DNA from: Spirochaetaceae bacterium
GTDB taxonomy: Bacteria; Spirochaetota; Spirochaetia; SZUA-6; RPPD01
Reading direction: 5' to 3'
Assembly (NCBI GenBank): GCA_003818675.1
Contig: RPPD01000186.1
Location: 1 to 5,419, forward strand
Length of the DNA stretch: 5,419 nt
Shown here: positions 1 to 5,419 of the stretch, one piece after another
How the letters are laid out: each line of letters begins with the position of its first letter
Numbering within the stretch: position 1 is the stretch's first letter
Notes under the pieces: generated by a model
What the model was told of the DNA's origin: nothing
Databases searched by the model: none
Seen by the model: only the letters and a program-made list of their open reading frames with translations
Position numbers and translations under genes: made by a program

Positions 1-129
1 CCTCCAGAAAATACAATATGGTTCTTTATAATCATCCCGTTAAGGGGAAGTTTGAGTGTCTGGATAATGAGTGATATAATCAGGAACTTGTCACGCTTCG
101 TATCCCGGGTGACATACTGTAAATTTTGA
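1..129 (+). CDS. Possible 3' tail of an upstream gene (partial, uncertain)
   Basis: Frame 1 is open from the left edge to a TGA at 127-129, giving 42 codons with no start inside the window that has a convincing ribosome site. The first 25 or so residues are hydrophobic (a run like WFFIIIPLRG followed by VWIM), which could be the end of a membrane protein, and the tail is basic and polar. I do not recognise a family. Frame 3 is also open from the edge to a TGA at 72-74 (23 codons), so the reading frame is not proven. The stretch is short enough to be open by chance. Confidence 0.2.
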   Translation, partial: PPENTIWFFIIIPLRGSLSVWIMSDIIRNLSRFVSRVTYCKF

Positions 130-325
130 ATTCCTTAAAGAAAGACAGAAGGGGGGAAAACCGATTTTTGAATTTTGCCCAAAACCGTTCATTTTAGTCC
201 TTGTTTACAAAGATAGCACTCTTTGTAAATTCATCCACGATTTTTTATTTTTTTAGAAGAGGTTGGTTGACCCTACAATGAATCCGGCATTCTGTCAATA
301 TAAATTTCACAACATAATCGGATAA
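130..325. other. AT-rich intergenic region upstream of the secretion operon
   Basis: No reading frame on either strand here looks like a gene. The region contains a G6 run (151-156), two copies of TTTTGAATT (124-132 and 166-174, 42 bp apart), two copies of AAAACCG (157-163 and 181-187), a perfect 10-bp inverted repeat (204-229), and T-runs T6-A-T7 at 241-254. The base composition is clearly more AT-rich than in the downstream genes. It is best read as the intergenic and control region between an upstream gene and the gsp operon. Confidence 0.6.
204..229. repeat. Perfect 10-bp inverted repeat, possible operator or weak terminator
   Basis: The arms are TTTACAAAGA (204-213) and TCTTTGTAAA (220-229), separated by the 6-base spacer TAGCAC. 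The two arms are exact reverse complements. Only two of the ten pairs are G-C, so an RNA hairpin would be modest. A T-rich run (241-254) begins 11 bases after the stem, which is further than in a canonical intrinsic terminator. It could therefore be a dyad operator for a dimeric regulator, or a non-canonical terminator of an upstream transcript. The repeat itself is certain; its function is inferred. Confidence 0.6.
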
Positions 326-333
326 TTGACAGA
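291..333. repeat. 9-bp inverted repeat flanking and overlapping the promoter -35 box
   Basis: The left arm TCTGTCAAT (291-299) is the exact reverse complement of the right arm ATTGACAGA (325-333), with a 25-base spacer. The right arm contains the TTGACA box proposed as the operon's -35 element. The arrangement would suit a regulator that binds both half-sites and blocks or helps RNA polymerase. A 9-bp match with a free spacer in AT-rich DNA could also arise by chance. Confidence 0.4.
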
Positions 334-354
334 CCAAAATTTGTATGCTACATT
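326..354 (+). promoter_or_regulatory. Predicted sigma-70-type promoter of the gspO-D-E-F operon
   Basis: TTGACA at 326-331 matches the -35 consensus in all six positions. A 17-base spacer leads to TACATT at 349-354 (four of six matches to TATAAT), which is preceded by TG plus one base (346-348), the extended -10 motif. Transcription would start near 361, leaving a leader of about 100 bases before the preferred gspO start at 462. The -35 box lies inside one arm of an inverted repeat. No other promoter-like site of similar quality was seen before gspD, gspE or gspF, which supports a single transcript. Confidence 0.55.
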
Positions 355-461
355 TCCTTCATACGTGGTTTTATTATCTCTTCCGGTCTGATGGAAATCC
401 AAAATCTTCGTCATGGCTGAAAAACCCGTTTCCTTTGTTAAAAAACAAAAAGAGCGTGATC

Positions 462-941
462 ATGTTGCCTGGTATTCAATCCATTGACTGGATAGATATC
501 ATTATCCTGATGAGCTTCCTCATTCCCATGGGAATTATTGACTTCCGCTCCAGAAAAATTCCTGATATAATCCTTTTCCCCGGAATAGCCATACTCTTCA
601 TTCGCGCGTCAATTTTCAAGATAGAAGCAGTCCCCTTGATGCTCATGGCTGGAAGCATCGCTTTTGCCTTTCTCTGGTTATTTTACCGTTTTTCCCAGGG
701 CAAACTCGGATTTGGAGACGTGAAGCTCTCGTTTTTCATCGGTGCATCTACTGGCATTATTGAGTGGTGGATTGTACTGTTCATCGCTTCATTGCTGGCC
801 ATGGGAATCACACTCGCACTTGTAATCGCGAAAAAGCAGGGCTTTAAGGACGCGATTCCCTTCGCGCCGTTTCTCTTCGCCGGGGTTGCCGCAGTGGTCG
901 CGCTTAAGTGCGTGATTTTGCCTTTTCCAACGATACAATAA
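462..941 (+). CDS. gspO: Prepilin peptidase, A24 family, short form (GspO/PilD-like)
   Basis: This is an inner-membrane aspartic peptidase that cleaves the leader of type IV prepilin-like proteins, here presumably the pseudopilins of the secretion system. Counting from the 462 ATG (159 residues), both A24 catalytic motifs are present: D27 in GIIDFRSRKIPD and D86 in GFGDVK. A conserved PFAPF-type motif follows at about 133-137. Hydrophobic segments lie near 10-26, 36-50, 56-75, 103-123 and 135-155. The N-terminal zinc-binding/methyltransferase domain of classical PilD (CxxC pairs) is absent, so this is a peptidase-only protein. The usual N after IP is D35. The frame is open back to an ATG at 345, but the 39 extra residues look unlike this family, that ATG has no ribosome site, and it precedes the predicted transcription start. 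The 462 start has only a weak AGAG (451-454). gspD follows 11 bases after the stop. Confidence 0.88.
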   Translation: MLPGIQSIDWIDIIILMSFLIPMGIIDFRSRKIPDIILFPGIAILFIRASIFKIEAVPLMLMAGSIAFAFLWLFYRFSQGKLGFGDVKLSFFIGASTGIIEWWIVLFIASLLAMGITLALVIAKKQGFKDAIPFAPFLFAGVAAVVALKCVILPFPTIQ

Positions 942-952
942 AGGGGTGATGA

Positions 953-3139
953 ATGATAAATAAAGCCTTTAAAAGAATTCTCATTGTTTTCCTGTTGTTG
1001 CTGTCAGGAGCATTGGCATTCGGCCAGATGATACCAAAGATGGAGTTTTCCAACGCGGAAATAACAGACATCCTTGTGGCTCTCTCATCAGCAACCGGAA
1101 AGTCAATTCTGCCGGATGAGACAATAAAGGGCACAGCTACATACTCTTTCCAGGACAAAATGGAGTTTGCGTCCGCTTTTGAGATATTTCTCTCCACTTA
1201 CAAAATGTATTACAGGATAGAAAACAACATTTACTACGTTTCCAGAATCAGTGCATCTGTTAACAGGGAAAAAAACACAATAACCATGGATGCCGAGGAT
1301 GTCGATGTTGCGCTTCTTATCCGTGCCGCATCCAAGTCATTTAATATCACAGTAATTGACGAATCACTTCCAACCGGCAAATTGACCGTGCATGCCAGAG
1401 AAATGGCGCCCGAGGCCTTTTTTTCCATGCTTCTTTCCAAGTTTCAGGGATTCGCTGTTGAAAAAAAAACAGATTATTACCTTATACGGCGCCTGCCTGT
1501 TGAATCAAGCGGAAACACACCGCTCGCACAGGGCCTCACAATGCGCGGGGACCATTTTACACTGAACGTGCAGAAAATCCGGTTCAAGGACCTCATCATC
1601 GCGCTTTTCCAGAAAGCCGGATTCGAGTATTCAAACCTTTCGCGCAAGGACCAGATCCTGGAGGATCTCCGCTTCGCCGATAAAACCTTTGAGGAAATGC
1701 TGGGGCTCGTGCTGGAACAGATGAGCATGGACTTTCGAAAAGTCGGCAATGTATATTACCTTTTTGAAATCACCCAGCAGGACGTGATGAAAAAACTGAA
1801 TCTGACTGAGATCATCCGTCTTTCCTGCATCTCCACCCAGGATTTCCAGAAACTCCTGCCGTCCCAACTCGCCTCAAGCAAGCTCTACAAGCTTGACGAG
1901 GCAAACAGCGTCATCATTCTCACTGGAAGCGATGAAGAGATTGCCCCGCTCCGCGAGTTCATTTCACAGATAGACAAGCCTTTGCACAACATGCAGTACC
2001 AGCTTTTCACCTTGAGTTTTCTGGATGTGAAAAACATCAAGGCAATACTTCCCGCGGCGTTCAAAGGGATTGAACCCGTTATTGTTCCGGGAACCAGCTC
2101 GTTTGTCATGTTGTTAAGCCCGGAAAAAAAGAAACTGCTGGAAGATTTCCTGTCCGCGGCGGACAGAAGACCGGACACGCGGTTTGTGAAGCTGCGGTAC
2201 ATCAAGGCCGAGGATCTTTTAAAGACACTGCCCCCTTCAGTTTCCAAGGAGAGCATCACGGCCACTGCCGATTCGAGCGGTGTGTTTTTCTCAGGATCGG
2301 AGGAACAGTACAAAGCTTTCATTCGCGATCTGTCCATGATAGATCAGCCAATACCGCAAATTCAATACAAGCTTCTGGTTGTCCTTTATCAACGCAAGAA
2401 GTCATTTGAGTATGGTCTGGATACTGAAGTGACTTCTCCCCAGCCAACCACCGGAGACGATGCAGGAAAGGCTTTGGCGTTTGTCGGTAATTTTTCCGAA
2501 ATATTGAGTCTGAATTTCGACATAATCGGCAGCCTCGGGTATTTCTTCGCAACAAACATGAGCATGGACCTGAAAAACAGCCTGGCGCGTGTTTTCGCCG
2601 ATACTACATTAAACGGCATTTCAGGCCAGGAGGTCAAACTCCAGAATACTGAAACCTCACGCTACCGGAATGTGACAACATCCTCGGAGACAACATCAAC
2701 ATATACAACAAGTGAAATCAATTCTGGTCTTATTTTATCCATAAAAGGATGGGTTTCAGGAAATGGGATGATAACCATGACAGTTGCCGCAACAGTATCA
2801 AAACAAACCGCCAGCGACAAGGAAAATCAGCTTCCATCTACAACTGAAAAAGTGATCAACACCCAGGTCAGGACCAGATGCGGAGAGCCAATTGTAATCG
2901 GAGGCCTGATTTACCAGGACGTGAACGAAAATATATCCAAAGTGCCTCTTCTTGGAGATATCCCGCTTGTCGGCTATCTTTTCCAGAATACAACTTTGAG
3001 TTATGAGACCACTGAAATGGTAATATATATTGTTCCAATGCTGGAATATACGGCTGACAACCATACCACGGCATCCACTACCATCCAGCGGATCTATGAC
3101 AACCATGTGGCAGCCATGGCACTTAATATTTCTGAATAG
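953..3139 (+). CDS. gspD: Type II secretion system secretin GspD
   Basis: This forms the ring-shaped outer-membrane channel of the type II secretion system. The 728 residues begin with a signal peptide (basic K4-R8, hydrophobic 9-22, likely cut near AFG-Q, 24/25; no lipobox Cys). Three STN/N0-like units follow at about 30-98, 109-180 and 202-273. Three N1-type (NolW-like) units lie at about 284-343, 349-405 and 411-465, each ending near a D in a pattern such as SQIDKP or SMIDQP. The C-terminal secretin domain spans about 470-697 and carries the family signature VPLLGDIPLVGYLF (664-677), preceded by IVIGGLIY (647-654). A Ser/Thr-rich stretch sits at 573-590. There is no AMIN domain, which argues against PilQ. 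The short tail (698-728) could bind a pilotin but shows no clear motif. AAGGGG (941-946), overlapping the gspO stop, sits six bases before the ATG and fixes the start. A standard GspD has one N0, so the three-fold unit is odd. Confidence 0.93.
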   Translation: MINKAFKRILIVFLLLLSGALAFGQMIPKMEFSNAEITDILVALSSATGKSILPDETIKGTATYSFQDKMEFASAFEIFLSTYKMYYRIENNIYYVSRISASVNREKNTITMDAEDVDVALLIRAASKSFNITVIDESLPTGKLTVHAREMAPEAFFSMLLSKFQGFAVEKKTDYYLIRRLPVESSGNTPLAQGLTMRGDHFTLNVQKIRFKDLIIALFQKAGFEYSNLSRKDQILEDLRFADKTFEEMLGLVLEQMSMDFRKVGNVYYLFEITQQDVMKKLNLTEIIRLSCISTQDFQKLLPSQLASSKLYKLDEANSVIILTGSDEEIAPLREFISQIDKPLHNMQYQLFTLSFLDVKNIKAILPAAFKGIEPVIVPGTSSFVMLLSPEKKKLLEDFLSAADRRPDTRFVKLRYIKAEDLLKTLPPSVSKESITATADSSGVFFSGSEEQYKAFIRDLSMIDQPIPQIQYKLLVVLYQRKKSFEYGLDTEVTSPQPTTGDDAGKALAFVGNFSEILSLNFDIIGSLGYFFATNMSMDLKNSLARVFADTTLNGISGQEVKLQNTETSRYRNVTTSSETTSTYTTSEINSGLILSIKGWVSGNGMITMTVAATVSKQTASDKENQLPSTTEKVINTQVRTRCGEPIVIGGLIYQDVNENISKVPLLGDIPLVGYLFQNTTLSYETTEMVIYIVPMLEYTADNHTTASTTIQRIYDNHVAAMALNISE

Positions 3140-3160
3140 CCAGACAGGGGAATCCTTGAA

Positions 3161-4669
3161 ATGAACGTATTGAAAAACCAACCCCAAGAACAGGAAGAAA
3201 CCGGTTTCGCAAGCCTTTCAGTTTACAAACCCCTGCCCTCGGGCAAGGATCAGTATCCCATAGAATATATAGAACATAATGGCGTCATCAAGCTCCGCGA
3301 GGAAAAGGACTGCGTCATTACCGGTGTCTGCGAGATTGAAGACCAGGACCTGCTGGAGAGCCTCAGGCATTTTCATGACAAAAAAATCATGTTTCGCAGA
3401 ATCGAGCGCGCTGAACTTTCAGCCTACCTTGCCGAACAGATGGCACAGATCGGCACTCCTGAGGAATCCGGCAAAAAAGAACAGGAAAAGCTCCAATTGG
3501 ATCGACTTGCCAATGACGCACCCATTGTCAATTTAATTAACAGCATAATGATAGAGGCGATCCGCAAAAATGCCTCGGATATCCATATTGAATGCTATTC
3601 CGACAATGCAATTGTCCGCTATAGGATAGACGGCACGCTTCGCACGGTGCTCACCCTGGAAAAGGACAAGTTTCCCGCTGTTTCATCCCGCATCAAGATC
3701 ATGGCAAACCTCAACATCATGGAGAAACGCCTTCCTCAAGACGGCCGTATCACAGTGCATCTTGAAAAGGACATTGTTGATCTCCGCGTCTCCATCATAC
3801 CCATAGCCGAGGGTGAATCTGTTGTCCTGCGGCTTTTCAACAAAAAAAAGAACCCGCTGGGGCTGGAGCAACTCGGCCTGCTTGAAACAGAGCTCGGCGG
3901 ATTACAATCCCTCTACAAAAGACACCACGGGCTGGTCCTTGTCACAGGCCCCACAGGTTCAGGCAAGACGACTACGCTTAATGCCATACTCCGCCAGATA
4001 AAATCAGATACGACAAAGATAATTACAATTGAAGATCCTATTGAATATGTCATTGACGGGATAAACCAGATCCAGACCTATGATAAAATCGGCCTCACCT
4101 TCGACTCCATCCTTCAGAGGGTTCTCCGCCAGGACCCTGACATCATAATGGTTGGAGAAATAAGGGACAGCCAGACCGCTGAACTTGCGGTACGCGCCGC
4201 TCTCACTGGGCACCTTGTGTTCTCGACACTGCACACTAATGACACTGTCACGTCTATAAGCAGGCTCAAAAACATGGGAATAGAACCCTTTCTTCTGGCG
4301 GCTGTGTTCCGAGGGGCAATCGCGCAGCGGCTTGTCCGAAAACTCTGTGATGACTGCAAGCAAAAAGCCGCGGCCACTCCTGCCCAACGCGCACTCCTTG
4401 CAGCAAACGGTTTTTCCAGGGGCAAGATCTGCCGTCCCGTTGGATGCGAAAAATGCAACAATACCGGATACAGGGGCAGGACCGGTATTTTCGAAATTTT
4501 CACAAGCGATGAAGACGTTGAAGCCATGATCGTCAAGAACATGAGAGACACGGAAATAAAGAATACACTTGTGGAACAAGGCATGACAACACTTCTGTCG
4601 GCTGGCCTTCAAAAGGTGGCAAGCGGTCAGACAACAATAGAAGAAATTGAAAGGGTGGTGACCGCGTAA
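3161..4669 (+). CDS. gspE: Type II secretion ATPase GspE
   Basis: This cytoplasmic hexameric ATPase powers pseudopilus assembly. All core motifs are visible in the 502 residues: Walker A GPTGSGKTT (263-271), Asp box TIEDPIEY (289-296), Walker B region DPDIIMVGEIRD (325-336) and His box TGHLVFSTLHTND (349-361). A four-cysteine zinc site follows, C396-DD-C399 and C429-EK-C432, typical of GspE and PilB and absent from PilT. The N2 domain starts near 120 (APIVNLINSIM, then NASDIHIE at 137-144). The first 110 residues are short and divergent and show no full N1E domain; they probably contact a GspL-like partner. The length suits GspE better than PilB, which usually carries a longer N-terminus. AGGGG (3146-3150) is ten bases before the ATG, a slightly long spacing. 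The gene lies 21 bases after gspD and overlaps gspF by one base. Confidence 0.95.
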   Translation: MNVLKNQPQEQEETGFASLSVYKPLPSGKDQYPIEYIEHNGVIKLREEKDCVITGVCEIEDQDLLESLRHFHDKKIMFRRIERAELSAYLAEQMAQIGTPEESGKKEQEKLQLDRLANDAPIVNLINSIMIEAIRKNASDIHIECYSDNAIVRYRIDGTLRTVLTLEKDKFPAVSSRIKIMANLNIMEKRLPQDGRITVHLEKDIVDLRVSIIPIAEGESVVLRLFNKKKNPLGLEQLGLLETELGGLQSLYKRHHGLVLVTGPTGSGKTTTLNAILRQIKSDTTKIITIEDPIEYVIDGINQIQTYDKIGLTFDSILQRVLRQDPDIIMVGEIRDSQTAELAVRAALTGHLVFSTLHTNDTVTSISRLKNMGIEPFLLAAVFRGAIAQRLVRKLCDDCKQKAAATPAQRALLAANGFSRGKICRPVGCEKCNNTGYRGRTGIFEIFTSDEDVEAMIVKNMRDTEIKNTLVEQGMTTLLSAGLQKVASGQTTIEEIERVVTA

Positions 4670-5419
4670 TGGCCGTGTACCGCTGCCGCGTGGCAGATTT
4701 TTCCGGTAAAATTTCCGAGATTGTGCAGGAATCCTCCTCAGAAGACTCCCTGGTCCGCGCGCTTTCAGCCAAAGGATTGTCTCCGGTAAAAATCACTGCC
4801 GAGACAGGCACCAGCATTACGCGTGAGCACAAGAAAATCCCGCTCAAAACCATTCTGGATTTCACACAGACAATGTCCATTCTCATCACGTCCGGTCTCA
4901 CGCTAAAAGACGCGCTCTCCGTGGCAAAGACAATCTTTACCCGCGGCAAGGAACATGCGCTTATCAGCCATATCTCGGAGAGATTGGGCAAGGGAACCTC
5001 ATTCTCCGCCATATTGGAGGAAATGGGAGACACCTTCCCCCCGCTCTACCGCGGTCTTGTTCGCATCGGGGAAAAAATAGGTTCGCTGGACAATATCTTT
5101 GAAAGACTCTCCGGGTATCTGGCCGGGAACAAGAAACTTGGTGAAAAAATAGTCGGCGCTTTGGTTTACCCGCTTCTCATTCTCTTCATGATAGTCATAG
5201 GCGCCATTGTAATGACTTTCTTTGTATTTCCCATGATAAGCGCCGTATTCACCCAGCTCGGGAGCACGGAAGCCCTGACCATACAGAGCCGCATGGAGTT
5301 CTTTAATATAGTAATGGTCGTAATTGTCGGTCTTGTACTTATTATAGTTGCTGCGGGAATGACAATGGCCTTTCTGCGAAAGCAGGGCGGATCAATCGGC
5401 ATCACAGTTGACACCTTCA
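4669..5419 (+). CDS. gspF: Type II secretion inner-membrane platform protein GspF (partial, 3' end missing)
   Basis: This polytopic inner-membrane protein sits at the base of the secretion machine and links the GspE ATPase to pseudopilin assembly. The window gives 250 complete codons with no stop, out of about 400 expected. The N-terminal region (1-50, MAVYRCRVADFSGK) resembles the usual GspF start. The first T2SSF domain covers about 60-185, with the typical RGLVRIGEKIGSL segment (128-140) followed by DNIFERLSGYL. A first membrane helix lies at about 165-188 (begins YPLLILF and ends in FPM), and a second near 212-236. The second T2SSF domain is off the right edge. The ATG overlaps the gspE stop as TAATG. 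A purine-rich AAGGGTGGTGA (4651-4661) about seven bases before the ATG serves as ribosome site, so the two are probably translationally coupled. Confidence 0.95.
   Translation, partial: MAVYRCRVADFSGKISEIVQESSSEDSLVRALSAKGLSPVKITAETGTSITREHKKIPLKTILDFTQTMSILITSGLTLKDALSVAKTIFTRGKEHALISHISERLGKGTSFSAILEEMGDTFPPLYRGLVRIGEKIGSLDNIFERLSGYLAGNKKLGEKIVGALVYPLLILFMIVIGAIVMTFFVFPMISAVFTQLGSTEALTIQSRMEFFNIVMVVIVGLVLIIVAAGMTMAFLRKQGGSIGITVDTF

Noticed and set aside
3..74. Frame-3 stretch at the left edge containing YNHPVK, reminiscent of the NPVK motif of IS200-like/REP-associated transposases
   Set aside because: Only 23 codons are visible, the surrounding conserved residues of that family are not present, and a competing frame is open over the same bases.
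345..461. N-terminal extension of the prepilin peptidase from the ATG at 345
   Set aside because: There is no ribosome site, the composition is unlike the family, and the ATG overlaps the spacer of the predicted promoter, upstream of the expected transcript start.
1461..1469. Run of nine A residues in gspD as a phase-variation or slippage tract
   Set aside because: It encodes ordinary E-K-K-T codons and the gene is intact. A single A9 run without evidence of length variation is not enough to claim phase switching.
2124..2166. In-frame A AAA AAG slippery heptamer in gspD (2125-2131) with a 7-bp hairpin (CTGTCCG / CGGACAG, 2150-2166) downstream, suggesting programmed -1 frameshifting
   Set aside because: The hairpin starts 18 bases after the heptamer, further than in known bacterial sites, and the -1 product would lose the whole secretin domain. 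The same heptamer occurs in gspE (3844-3850) in an ordinary Lys run, so it reflects Lys-rich coding rather than a signal.
1885..2337. 150-codon open frame on the minus strand inside gspD
   Set aside because: It lies wholly within a well-supported secretin gene, shows a Ser/Arg-rich composition typical of antisense frames, and has no recognisable domain.
4004..4612. 202-codon open frame on the minus strand inside gspE
   Set aside because: It is antisense to the Walker and zinc motifs of a canonical GspE and has no family features, so it is a shadow frame.
4533..5033. 166-codon minus-strand frame across the gspE/gspF junction
   Set aside because: The plus strand here is clearly the end of GspE and the start of GspF. 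The minus-strand product is low in recognisable features.

Overview
The window holds the front part of one co-directional operon (+ strand) for a type II secretion / type IV pilus-like machine. In order it encodes a short prepilin peptidase (gspO-like), an outer-membrane secretin (gspD), the assembly ATPase (gspE) and the inner-membrane platform protein (gspF, cut by the right edge). A secretin with a signal peptide implies a cell with an outer membrane. The style of the N-terminal secretin domains and the compact O-D-E-F order recall spirochaetes (Treponema/Spirochaeta relatives), but this is an impression from the protein sequences and I hold it only at low to moderate confidence.

Layout: bases 1-344 carry no convincing complete gene. 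There is a 42-codon open stretch at the left edge that may be the tail of an upstream gene. It is followed by AT-rich intergenic DNA with a perfect 10-bp inverted repeat (204-229), T-runs (241-254) and a second inverted repeat (291-333) whose right arm overlaps a consensus TTGACA box. That box and an extended -10 element (346-354) form a good candidate promoter for the operon. Its predicted start of transcription, near 361, lies downstream of the first possible ATG (345), so the peptidase most likely starts at 462. From there the genes are packed tightly: 11 bp between gspO and gspD, 21 bp between gspD and gspE, and a 1-bp TAATG overlap between gspE and gspF.

How they work together: GspO trims the leader of pseudopilins (none are encoded here). 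GspE hydrolyses ATP at the cytoplasmic face and drives GspF, which assembles pseudopilins into a periplasmic piston. The secretin GspD forms the outer-membrane gate through which folded substrates leave. No gspC, pseudopilin, gspL or gspM is visible; they may lie beyond the right edge or elsewhere.

The most unusual point is the secretin's periplasmic part. It reads as three STN/N0-like units in tandem before three N1-type (NolW-like) units, where a standard GspD has a single N0. The peptidase also lacks the N-terminal zinc/methyltransferase domain of classical PilD/GspO. I see no sign of CRISPR, tRNA, rRNA or insertion sequences.
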